Source of the DNA: Coturnix japonica
Lineage: Eukaryota; Chordata; Aves; Galliformes; Phasianidae
NCBI RefSeq assembly: GCF_001577835.2
Contig: NC_029516.1
Coordinates: forward strand, 79,649,572-79,713,571
Direction: 5' to 3'
Length of the DNA stretch: 64,000 bases
Of the stretch, positions 11,444-23,900 are shown in pieces. Every line of letters begins with the position of its first letter. Position 1 is the first letter of the stretch. The notes under the pieces were generated by a model, which was given only the letters and a program-made list of their open reading frames with translations, ran no database searches and was not told the origin of the DNA. The position numbers and the translations under genes are program-made.

Positions 11444-11575
11444 ATGGCGGAAGACGAGAGCGACCAGGAGTCGGAGCGGCTCAGCGAGGAGCTGGAGGCC
11501 CTGGCGGCTCCGGGCCCTCCCGTCGGTCTGCCGGCCCTGCTCCACAGCCAGTATTACTGCCGCCGATTCTGCCAG
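11444..11575 (+). CDS. ZNF654: ZNF654 coding exon 1
   Basis: Encodes 44 residues, acidic at the start ([10 protein letters not shown]) and ending YYCRRFCQ. The donor is CAG|GTGAGC, phase 0. The ATG has GCAGC upstream and G at +4. It lies wholly in the CpG island. Confidence 0.92.
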
Positions 11576-11845
11576 GTGAGCGCCGCCCCGCCCCACGCCG
11601 CTCCTCGCCCCTCCCCCCCGCGGGCGGCGGTGGGACGGGTGGGGTTCGAACCCCCGGCGACCCCCTCATGGCCGCCGGAGCGGGGCTGGGGCACAGAGCT
11701 GGAGGGGAGCGGAGGTGTCTGCAGGGAGGGAAGCGGGGCTGGGCCACGTGCGGCGGGACGAACGACGCCGGGGCGATGGTGGGGGGGGAGGGGGACACCG
11801 CGGGGCCGTGCCCTTAAGGATGGCTGAATTAGAGCCGTGTACTTT

Positions 11846-11906
<61 letters not shown>

Positions 11907-14900
11907 ATTATTATAATGTATTATAAAGTACCGTATCTGCACGCAGGGCCACAGTCAGGAATTAATTCTCTTGATTAATTCCGTGCTCTTTCCACCCCAT
12001 GTCCTCTTTGCTAAGTAACGAGCGCCAACAGGTTGGTTGGTTGCTTTCCCTGCCCAGCGGGTGTTGATTGAAGCGTGTTGTTGTTGTTGTCGGTAGATCC
12101 CAAGCACAGCACTTGTATTTCACAGAAACGCAGCCTAAGCTTCTTTTTCTTCCTTTCTTTCCTTTTTTTTCCCCCCGGTGTAATTGCTTCATTTGATGAA
12201 CTTGTTGGCTGTTTACCTCTCCACTCTGCTTGTCTTGCTCCGTTTACACAGTACTCCATTTCAACAAGAGTGCTCTCCTTGTATTTTGTTTGTTTCTTAG
12301 TGCTTCCTGACTTGTTTTACATGTTGTTTATTACAGTATGTGCTTGAAATTAGCACAAAAAGCACTGCTCAGTGAGCCCGTAAGTTTCTGCTTGGGTTTA
12401 TCCAGTAGCTTTTGTATTTGCTTTTGTTTGGTAACTTACTGAACTTAGTACATCTGTGTAAAGATTTCTGAAGGCAGTTGAGAGACACGAACAGCCTTGA
12501 AAGTATGGAATAAAGCACAGCTGGAAGAAGAGACAGCTGTATTCAATTGAATCCTGCTCAAATTTTTTGACAGGGCTGAAAGTTTTACCTTCAAATGTTT
12601 TAGCTACACTTAGTATCTGTTGAACTGATAAGTGATAACTGATGAAGCAAGTGAAGGTGGGGCAGTACTTTGCGCTAACACCAATCCTCTACCCCATACA
12701 AAACTAGGGATGAGTAGGGAGCAGAACAGGACAAGACCAGGGAATGAGTTTCCCTGTGAAATGATTGTATCACAGTTATCAGTGGTACAGTATCTAAATC
12801 GTTTGACCTTGACTTCTCCTGGAGTTTCTTTTGTATAGAAAAGTAGCCAAGTCTTCTCCCCTACTTTGCTTTGCTTTTAGTTTATGAACTCTCCACATGG
12901 ACAGCCGATGTTTTGAGTGTATCAGTTATTCTGTTTCTTTTCTTTAATACTTTTAAACGATGCACAGTTTAAGTAGCCCTGTTGAAAGTGAGGTAATATA
13001 GTAACATTTTGTCTCTAGGCACTTTCCTGGTTTAAATTTGGCCTGGTGATGTTGTGTGCTTGCTCAAAATACAGTCTTCTACATTTTGTTCAAGCCTAGT
13101 TTTAATGAAGAACTCTTCTACCAAGTTAATTATACAGACGTGAGGTGTAGGTGGTGTAGGTACTGGTAGGAAGGACCAGTGACCTTTTGTGGTGTGACAC
13201 CAAATAAAGCTGAGTGCTCTACAGTGACTTGTTTATAGTTAGGCTGACAGTGGTGCAGTTGTCCCGGTGCATCCATACCTGTACACACAGAGGCTCATAG
13301 CCCCGCAGCCTTGTCAGTTCAGTGATGAAACATATTTCCGTTACTTTTTTTTCCAGAAAGTATCAGTGTACACATAAAGTTTAAGTCACCTCTTTCTTGG
13401 GACATCTATTATTAAAGATAATTTCTCATTTAAATACCATGTCTCTTTGTTAGCTGTGGCATATGTTTTTTCACGTGTGCCTCTATTAGCGTGGTTTTTC
13501 TCTCTGGTTCTACTTTTTGTCAGAACATGTTGCTTTGTACTTTTCCATCATGAGCTTCTGAAGCTGGATCTTCTGGCTATTGCACAGATCAAGCCTCTCC
13601 ACCTCATTCCATCTCACACTGATAACATAGCTTTGCTTCTCTTCATGGTTTTTTGGCATTTCTGAATGTCCTGGTTTCCCTACTGTGTTCCTCTTTTTTT
13701 GTGTGTGTCAAAAGTTGAACAGCAATTGTAGAGAGAGTTGCTTGGCAGTAATACCATACTTCTGGACTATCTGAATGAAACACCCATTTGTCCTTCAGAA
13801 TAAATAATACAGGGATATGTTAGATTGTGTCTAGTTACTTCGCTGTCTGAAGTGTGTGTGCATCCACATTCTACTGTAAGAGCTGCAGCAAAAGTGAAGC
13901 AAGGCCTAAGCCGTTTTTAGCCCGTTGAGCTGTTTACTGCAGATGGAAGCAAAGACCTCTTTGACTTTATTTAGGGTGAGAGACTGGCAAGGACCCTAAG
14001 AAGCAATGATGTGCATGTCTTTTATTCTAGAATTCTGTTAAAAAAGTTAAAAGAGGGTTGGAAACAGGGTCAGTACTCTGGAGGCCTGGAGTATCGCAGC
14101 TGAGTTTAGCTTTTAGACAGTAGACTAAAGAAGGGTTGTGAAAGATGACTGGGCTATCGTGTCGTTTTCTTAAATACATGCATAATCATGATTTAGTGAC
14201 GTAAGATCAAGTCAGAGTGCGATGACTGCAAAGCTATATGTATTTTCTGGGATCTGTTGTGTTGTGACAGCACCGTTACACCCTGATCCTTCCAAGGTGG
14301 AATAAAATGTATTTTTAAACAGTTATTTGAGGTTGATAACATGGGGAAATAAAATCAGGATTTCTGTAGCCGGGAACGAAAAGAGACAGCTGGAAAGTGA
14401 AGTAAGTGTCTAGTTTATGTATCTGTGTTTCTTTCTAGAATTGCTGATTTGGCATTTCTTCACATTTGTGAAGATCGCTGTGCATTGAAGCTACTTATGT
14501 GTTGGGAAAAAACAAGTCTACTGTTTCCAGATTTGGCAAGCAAGAGAAAAGGCATCTGTGACTATTTGTAGTTTTAAATGGAAAGATGTATCTAATAGAA
14601 CCCCCTCGATCTAAACGTTTGTAAGGGCTTCCTGAGCTTCAGCTTGTTGTGTCAGATACAGAAATTGAAATTGCTTTGAGATTTTTCAGGGGCTCCTTGC
14701 CCACCTCTAGGACCAGTGTCCCTGGGAGGTTCCTGTGTGAGTGCGTACAAATAACGAGGGGTAGACAAAGTAGTGCAGCATTTAACTGCGAAGGAAGTGG
14801 ATCTATAATTAGAAGGATGAATTTGAAGACAAACCTTAATAGGGAGATGAAAAGGGAGTATAGCTTACTTTGTTGCATTTGAAGTGGATGTAGTTTTATC

Positions 14901-17900
14901 AACTACCTTGAATTTTTTTCTTCTTTTCAGTCTATTCTCGTATCATTAAGTACTATCAAAATATTACAAGTTACACCCAGCATTTCTGTAGTTGTCCACA
15001 CGGCTGCATAGCTGTACTAGGTGTTATTTATATATTACTCAGTACTGACTCGAGCACAGGATAATTCTGGTCTAAGGTAATACTGTGAGAGCTCAACACT
15101 TCTTGATCTTCTCTTGCTGTGGCATCAGTTTACAGCCTTCCAGTGTGATCTGACTTCCTGAAATAATGATTGCCTGGTTGGCTTTCGTTAATGAGCAGTA
15201 TCTACCAGTTGCTGCTAGGAAAATAATTCTTGGGTTTATGTATTTGGGAGCTAAGAAATAAAACTTAGTAATGCGCCAGGGGTGATGACGGCTCCTAGAT
15301 CTATTTTAGCAAACAAAAAAATAAAAATAAAAATTCAGTAATGTGTGGTTTAGGTGTTAATTGTCTGTTCATGCTTTGGTGTATCTGCTGCTTTGTATAA
15401 ATTAAGGTAGAAAAATATACACATCTTAGATTGTTCTTCCTTTGGGGATTGATGCGTTCTCACACTTCTTGTGACATGCTCAAATTTGCGATTACTTGCT
15501 TTGATTCTCACTTAAATCTTCAAGTCAATATTTGTTCAGTTACTTTAGTATTCAGTACAAAACAGAACAACTTCAGGTCATGCCAAACTAGTCCTTTATT
15601 ACTTTTCTGACTACTGGGCTATGTTTTTGTTATTCATACATTTTAAAGAGGAGCTACAAAAATCTTGGTCACGTGAATGCTTCTGTTTCTTTGAAGCTTT
15701 TTTCTGTCTTGAAAGGAATAGTTTCTAGTACTGAACAAACTGTTTTCTCTTGCAGTTAATTCTGGTGTCATAATATATATATGTGTGTATATTTGCAGTT
15801 TATTGAATGAAAATGCTAGAGACTTGTTTGTGGCTTTGAGAGCACCTTTTACAGTCTCATTTGCTTTATTTGATTGGCTTTTTTAGGTGTTTTTTTTTTA
15901 ATTTTATTAATGTGAATTTACTAGTTAAATGAAAACTTTCAAAGGGTGAGTAATGTAATTTAATAGATGAATTTACCTGTGAATCAAGGAATACCTAGAC
16001 ATTTAAACTATTTGCATTTGTAGATTAACTTGTTCTTGTGTTCTTTCTTTCTTCTTCCTTTCTTTTTTATGCTGTTTCATATTCAGGCTTGAAAAGAAGT
16101 CCTTACAAATTAAGAGTGATAAGCACTGTTTCCTGTGGAGTTTAATGGCAATTGCAAGCTTTCAGTTCATGCCTGCAGAGAACGGTATTGAAGTTTTGGT
16201 AGTGACACTGGTTCCTTTGACACTTGATGGGAAACTTAATAAGCCACTGTAGTACTTGTAGGATACCTGTCTGTTTTCTGTCAACTTTTAGGGAGAATTC
16301 TTAATAGTAGTTAATGAGCAGGTTTTTAATTTGCAGATTGTATTTGTAGACTGGAGGAGTCTGTCAGTGCTCTGGTCTTGCCATTAAAACAAAGTCTTTT
16401 CTTATTTGCATACTCAGTTCTCTATTCGTATTCTGCTCTCTTTAATGTTTATATCTGCTTTATCTTATAAATCACATCCTTGTCGTACATATTAACCCCT
16501 TTCATCCTTTGAAAGAAGGATAGATTTCTTGGATTTCAGTGCTGTTATCTTCCTTTCATTTCTTTGTATTTTCATGCTTTTCAGGGTTGTGGTTGTGTTT
16601 CTCTCAATTCTCTGCAAATTTGTATGACTTCATTGCGAGCTTATTTATATTGCTGCTTTTCCAGCTCTTAACACCTTGTCTCAAAGTTTTGATTTTGTAT
16701 GAAAAATTAAGCTTTTGAGTTTTGCATGGAAAAGTCTGTCAGGATCCTTGTAACTTTTGAGTGGCACCTCTGTACGCTTAAAAAGAAGAATGTTGGAAAG
16801 GTACTTCTGTACCATAGTGTGTCTGGTAGATTATAGGCTGCTTGCTATTCAGGCCTTTTCGAATAATAAAAAAGGCAGAACATTAGATGTGTTTTATTAT
16901 TATGATGATAATACTGATGTTTTTAGGTTAACGTTCTTCAAATGACAGTATTAACTATTTGTGCTTTGAGTGTCACCTTAGGTTGTATTCTGCTAACATT
17001 GTTTGTGACCTACACTTAGCTATTCCTGTGTTCAGTTCACGTGCTGTCAGCCATCCCTTCCATATAAAATAAAACCATTTTTATACGTCAGTCAGTTTTC
17101 ACTCTAGGGGAGATTAACTGAAATATATGAAGAAATGTTACATCTTTTCAATAATTATTTCAGTCATCAAGTAGTGTCTTTAACAGGTACATTAACTGCA
17201 GTGCTGCTAGTAGTCAAATGTACTTTGATAGGATTAATAGTTTTCACTGTTGTACAACAAGTTGCAGACTGTAAATACATCTGAAAACTTGCTCTTTGGT
17301 TAACTAAATGTAATGAGAATATGGAACTGCCTTAGGTCTTGTTCACAGTTAAAGCAAACTCAGCCAAATACATGAGATTGCAGCAACTGTGAGTGGAGGA
17401 AAGTATCTAGCTTTAAAGATAGAACTTTGGCAGAAACTTGTCTTACAGGATGTGTCATGCTGTTGCTTGGTGATGTTTTTCTCTTTTGCCAGAAGTGTGA
17501 TTATGTTTGGTTATTCCTTATGTAATATTCATGTGAATTGCTTACATCCATTTTTTTAGATACTGATTTGAAATTATTTTAGATGATATTTAAAATAATG
17601 TCTTATGTAGCCCTGGAATCTTAAGATCTTTCCTACTGTATTTGAATAATTGAATCTGGTTTATAAAGATGCATTTATCTTGATGATGTGTGGGATGTGT
17701 AACAACATACAGGCCATCAACTGAATAGAATTTTAAGGAAGTTTTCATTATTTCCAGAAAGAATGCTATATCTAGTATTATTTGTGCTTTAATAGCACTT
17801 TTCCAAAACTGAACTCTCAGTAGATGCCTTTTTTTCAGCTCATTTAAGTCTCTTTGGAGTAAAGAAGCCATTCTGCACTCACAGTATCCCTTTAGAGAAG

Positions 17901-20900
17901 AGATCCATAGCTCCATATCAGTGTGAAAAGCTCTCCTGTATATGGTTCATGCTTGCCAACCTGATTTGGTGTTCCCCCTCCACTTGTCATTTCTTTACAA
18001 TTTCAAGTGTCCCACTTTAATTCTTGATCCTTATGTGGAACCTATTCCACTCCTTAGCATTTGCTGTCTTGCTTCAGAACTTTTCTGGTCCTTCCTTCTG
18101 CACCAGCTTTTGAGATGGGAGTGGGCAGTGACACCAAAACAGCATGGAATGTTAAAGATGTTGTGATGTACTGTGATTCTGAGCATATAGCTCTCTGCTT
18201 TGATTGTTTTTTGTTTTGTTTTGTTTTTTTTTTCTTTTTGGCTCATTTTCATTTTTCCCCAGTGTATGGTAACTGTTGAGTCACAGCCTGAACCTCTGAT
18301 TGAGCACCCAGGGAAAGGACCTGGTCAGCCCTGGGAGCACAGGTGAAGGCAATTCAGCTGTGTGACCAGAAGGGGTGGAGCCTGGCTGCACCTCTCTTAG
18401 ACCCCATTTAAGGGCTGACTGCCACTGGGGAAGGATCTCTTTCTGGAGATCTCTCCTTGGTGAAGCTTTCCCCTGCAAACCTAGAATCTTCTGATACAGG
18501 TGAGCAATCTTCTTCCCTTCCTTTATAGCAACTTTCTATCGTTCTGGTCCTTCTCTCATCACATCTCTGTAATATCTTTCACACTGTATTGATCTGTCCA
18601 ATTGCTGCACCCAAGTTACCACTGCACCCTTGACTAAGCTGAATTTCATCAGTCTCTGTCATAAATCCTTTTTATGGTTATTTACAGTTTGTCCTTTATG
18701 ATACCAGGGAAAAAGTAGTGTTGTAACCAAATGTCTCACTGATTGAAATAATTTACCGACTTGTCAGTAGTATGGCTGCCAGGTTACATTGCATAGAACA
18801 CCCTGATAGGAACTGAAACTTTTATTATTATTTTCTTTTACCTCATAGAAGCTAAAACCAGTAGAGTCTGTTTTCTTGGTCTGCTTTGGTTTTTATAAGG
18901 CATTTGTTATTCCTAATGCAGTATTTCAGAGAGACCACAATAGGTGGTGTCAGTACAATTTTCTGAAGTGCTTATTATTCCTTGTAACAGGAAGAGTATT
19001 TATCCTCGAGTCAGTTAATTCTCTTCCAATTGACCTAGATATTCACTGCATTAAACTAACTGATTCCGAAACAGAAATTATTAAAATTGTTTTGTTAGAA
19101 AAGCAGAATACCATTTCAAAATACAAATCAATCTCCACTATTCTAAATGAAAATTAAAATAACAACAAGAAATAACATTGCTCCCATTATCAGTAGCTAC
19201 TTTATTTGGGAGCAGGTATAATCAGACTGTCAGGAATGGGTTGCTGGCCCATTCAGATTGTAGAACCTTCAATTTAGGTGTATAGCTTTGGTGCTAAAAT
19301 CGCAGGCTAATCAACTTGATTTTGAAATCTTTTATGTATCTGAAAGGGCAGTGGACAGGTCTGAGAGAGCTTCACAGATTTCCAGTCTAAAAGAAAATCT
19401 GCGGAACGATACATTTGATTTTTGCTTTAAACTTTGCTTTGCTAGCCAGACTGGCTCGAGTTAAGCTGCTCAGGTTTGCAATGAGGGCTGGCACTTCACA
19501 GGTTTCTTGGGGTCTGTTGCTTGTTCCATATGTCCACTAAGGAGTAGATTGATGGCACTGTGGTTCCCCACCAGCTTCTCACTTCCTACAAATATAGGAG
19601 ATCTCAGTTAAGTTCCCTCAGCTAGAGAAGGGTATGCTGTACCTTAACCTAGAGCTAGTCCACATCCTTCTGCTTCTATTGAAGCTGTGCTGGTGTGATT
19701 GGAGAGAAAAAAAAAAAAAAAAAAAAAAGAGGGACCAGTGTATGGGCAAAGGGAGGCTGGCTGTAAAGCAATAAGATAAGCAATGTGCCAAGGCATAGAA
19801 CAAATATGCTTTTTCTGTCTGCTTGGTGTTGCATATAACTCACATCTTAGCTATTGATTAAGGAGTAGAAGAGATCCAAAGCCCTTAAACTCCTACTTTC
19901 TCTAGGGCAGCAGCACAATGACCAGTCTTTAGGCTTTACCAATCTGTGTTTTTAATGCTGTGCTGAACTAAATGCTGTCCTTTATACAGAGACTGTTTTA
20001 AAATAGTGATGTAGTTTCATAACTGTAAATGATGGTGTAGTTAGCTTCAAGGTCTGTCATACACATAAAAAGGGCCAAATTTATTTATTTGGATACGTTA
20101 GAGAGACTGTCTCTGCCCTGTTCTGCTAGTGAGAAGCCTGGAAGAATGCAGGGTGGTCGTTTTCCTCTGTTTGTTAGTTTAGAGTAGTCTGTCTGAATTG
20201 CTACAGACTCCATAATTTGTATTCACTTGCAAAATAAAAGCTTATGTTTAAATGCATCTTCTATGTGGTACTGTGGTAACATAGTAGTAGTATTATAACT
20301 ACTATGTTACTGTATAAGATGGATATGTTTCTTGGCCTTGCTCTCTGTAAATGATCAGTTAAGTATTCTTAGTGTTACAATGTAAGTAATGAAGTTTCTT
20401 CTTTAGCTGATGACTGAAGGTGGTCAGGCTTCTATTTTTGTGGATTGAGATTTTTATTTGATGTTATTAACCCTACTTCTAAGGAAGGAGGGGTGATGAA
20501 GCAGGTACAGTACAAACTGTTTATAGTTTCATGATTAAAAGAGGATGTTCTTGGTTTGTAATATGGCTTTCAATGTTTTTGTCATTAGGTTGTTGAAGAC
20601 TATGCTGGAAGATGGCAGGTTCCTCTGCCTCAGCTTCAGGTGCTTCAGACAGCTCTCTGTTGTTTCACATCTGCCTGTGTATCATTCCCAGCTGAATGTG
20701 AGCACGTACAATACGTATTGAGTAGCCTAGCTTTGTAAGTACATCATATTTTTCTTACTATTTCCCTTACAATGTAGAATGTTGGTGTTGTACTTTTATA
20801 ATAGCCAGTAGGGTTTCAGAGATCCTCAGAGGTTTTAAGGTTGATGTAATGAGCTAAAATAATTAAGACAAATTTCTTATACTGTTTAAGAAAATAATGA

Positions 20901-23900
20901 ATTTTAAAATGAATTTTTATGTTCAAGTTCTGTAAATACCTGTAGGAATCATTTTTGATCCTTCATTAAGATTTTTGGCTAGCTATGTGTATGTTCAATT
21001 TGACAGAGTACTGCAGTATGCTAGAACATGTATCTTGCTGTATGGTTTCCTGTATGCGGTGCTGATTTTCCCATGTGAAGACTGACAGTGTGAGAGTAAT
21101 GATAAGTAAAGGTTCTCAGAGAAAGGAAAAAAAATTGAACTTTTGAGATCTCAAAAACTGCTGCTCTGGACAGAAGATTAAAACATAAAAGAAAAATCAC
21201 AACAGAAAACTCCTCAGTACTTTAAATGACGTGTACTTAGCTGGGATCCTACATATATGATTTTCTCATCAACAGATAGAGATAAAAATCAGAGTGCTAT
21301 CTCTATCTGCTGGTTCAGTTTGCTTGGATCAGATTTATTTGTCCAGCTTTCTTGTTGAGCAACACTTTTGAATGTAACTCTATGTCTCAGTTAAAAATTC
21401 TTTTGGAAATGTCTCACCTGTGCTTTGTCTAGTCTTCAGAGTTGAATATTTTCATAGCCTTTCTCAGTTTACTTGGTCTGGTGGAACAGTTTACTGTTCT
21501 TTACCTGCTAGTAATAATTAAGTAAAACTTAAAGATTTATTCTGTGCACTTGTCAGAATATCTGCTATCTTCAAGTGATGTGAAACTTCTCTGAAGAGAC
21601 TGAGTTTTTTTGGGGGGACTATTTGACATTGCTTTATTTATGGAATCAAAATATAACTATTTCTAAAACTGGAAAGCTCGGAAAATGACTTAGCAGTTGA
21701 ATCAAAAGTTGGTGACCTCTCTTTTTTATTAGTTTTTAGGAAAAACTCATTTCGAATGTCAAATCACACTTCTAAATACCTTCAGATAGCAGAGTTTGGA
21801 GGGAATTGGGAATTAGAAACTCAGATATTTGTTGTATTTTGGATGGTGGCTATTCCTGGCAATGTCTTTTTTTTTTTTTTTTTTTTTTTTTCCCCCCCTT
21901 ACATTTCTTTCAATTTTAGAATTAGTGAATAATGTCCTGTTGGGTTTTTGTATGAATTTGTTTGACCATATCATGAGTGGATTCTAGGACTTGGTGCTAT
22001 TAACTGGGAAATCTTAATCAAGTCCTAGGTTTTGGAGTACAAGAATCTGCCTGTGTTGTCATACTAGAGTAAGATTTTGTGGGTGACCAGATGATAAACT
22101 CTTAGCATTAGTGAGAGTTATTTCTTGTATGTATTAGTGATACACAAATTAATCATAAATGAAACGGTGTCTGTATTTGTGATTTCTAATAATGTTGTCA
22201 GTGTTCTTAGGCAAACTTCTGATTCCAGTAATATGTAATAAGTGATTAGCTTAAGTAAAGAAGCACCGTTGTTATGCATATAAATATGGATGTACTATAT
22301 TGCAGACTGTGTTTTAAGGTAACAAAGCTGGAATGGAATTGCAGATAGTGATTTTTAACAAAATGGAGACTAATGATTAGGAAACATAAATAGTTGGCTC
22401 GTTTCCTTTATTAGTTTGGAGCAATCCTGCTACAAATCAAGGTTGAGAGAGCTGTGATTATTCTGTCTGGAGAAGAGAAGGCATTTGTGGAGATCTTATT
22501 GTGGCTTTTATTATTTTAATGGAGTTTACTTACAAAAAAAAAAAGAGGTGGAGAAGAACTTCATACGTGATCTGATAGTGATAAAACTAACGGGAATGGT
22601 TTTACATTAAAATAAGGCAGCACTGAGTGGAGACAGAAAAAGCATAAAAAGCATACTTGCTCCATGCTCTGATACGTTGCTTATCTCACTGCATTACAGC
22701 CAGGCTCCCTTGGCTCATTTACTGGTCTCTCATTATTTTTATTCCATCGCATCAGCATAGCTTCAGTAGAAGCAGAAGAATGTGGACTAGCTTTAGTTTG
22801 GGGGTCTGGAGGGCTCTTCTCAACCACGTGTCCAACAGTCATGCAACTGATATGATTGTAAATTATTTCATTTGGTGGGATAGATACATTTGGTTATGGT
22901 ACTACTTTTTCCCTGGTATTGTAAAGGACAAACTGCAAATAACTATAGAAAAGATTTATGACAGGGAGTGATAAAATTGAGCTTAGGCAAGGGTGCAGTA
23001 GTACTTGGGTAAAAATGAAGACAAGCTGTATAGGAACTGTTAAATCACTGCCTGAATCACTGATTGATCACCTGGGGAAAGGGCCAGCTCTGCCCCTGGA
23101 GCACAGATGAAAGCAATTCATCTGTGTGACCAGGAGGGGTAGAGCCTGGCCGTGCCTCTCTTAGACCCCATTTTAGGGCTGACTGCCTCTGGGGCAGGAT
23201 CTCTGGTTGGAGATACCTCCTTCATGGGGTTTTCCCTGTAAGATCCTCAGAAATGGGTGAGCATTTTCCTCTTTGTCCCTTCTACCACTTCACTCTTGTA
23301 TCACCCTTCCACTGCACTAATCTTTCAAACTGTAACACAAATAATAATAATAAAAAAAGACACAACAGAATGATCAAAATGTTCAGTGTGGTGTGCTTCA
23401 AACTGACAGTTATAGCTGAGGAGAGACTGTGTTATTGTCCTGAATGTCTTCATGAAAATGTCGCTTCAGTGTGCATCACAATGCTCAGCAATGCAGAGTG
23501 TTAGGAGACTAGTAAGATGGAACAAAGCAGAGAGCTAACTGCTCAGAATCACAGTACATCACAATATCATTAATGTTCCATGCTGTTTTGGTGTACCTGC
23601 TCGTTCCCATCTCAAAAGGCGGTGCAGAAGGAAGGACCAGAAGAGTTCTGAAGTAAGGCAGCAAATGCTAAGGAGTGGAATAAATTCCACGTAAGGATCA
23701 AGAATTAAAGTGGGACACTTGAATTTGTAAAGAAATGACAAGTGGATGGGGAACACCAAATCAGGTTGGCAAGCATGAACCATGTATGAGGAGAGAGTTT
23801 TTCACACCATGATATGGTATCTCTTCTCTGTAAGGATGCTATGTAGCTACGCTACTCTAAAGAGAATTAAGTGAGCTGAAAAAAGGCATCTACTGAGAGT

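Larger units (their letters stand above)
10400..11800. promoter_or_regulatory. CpG island spanning the CGGBP1/ZNF654 divergent promoter
   Basis: The base composition changes abruptly from AT-rich to very GC- and CpG-rich at about 10400 and back at about 11820. The island covers the ZNF654 first exon and, by inference, the noncoding first exon of CGGBP1 on the other strand. Many overlapping long frames on both strands here are GC artefacts. No TATA box precedes ZNF654, as is usual for broad housekeeping promoters. Confidence 0.85.
11576..20588 (+). other. ZNF654: ZNF654 intron 1
   Basis: A 9.0-kb intron. The GC-rich start is followed by a TATC microsatellite at 11846-11906, then AT-rich unique-looking DNA. 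Three interspersed repeats fall in its last third (about 17809-18185, 18264-18590 and 19640-19822). No further exon recognised. Confidence 0.8.

Noticed and set aside
10421-11827. Many overlapping frames of 90-190 codons on both strands
   Set aside because: They arise from CpG-island composition where stop codons are rare. Only the ZNF654 exon 1 frame has homology and splice support.
18264-23335. A provirus bounded by the two direct R2 repeats
   Set aside because: The interval contains ZNF654 exon 2 and other repeats and no virus genes, so the R2 copies are separate.
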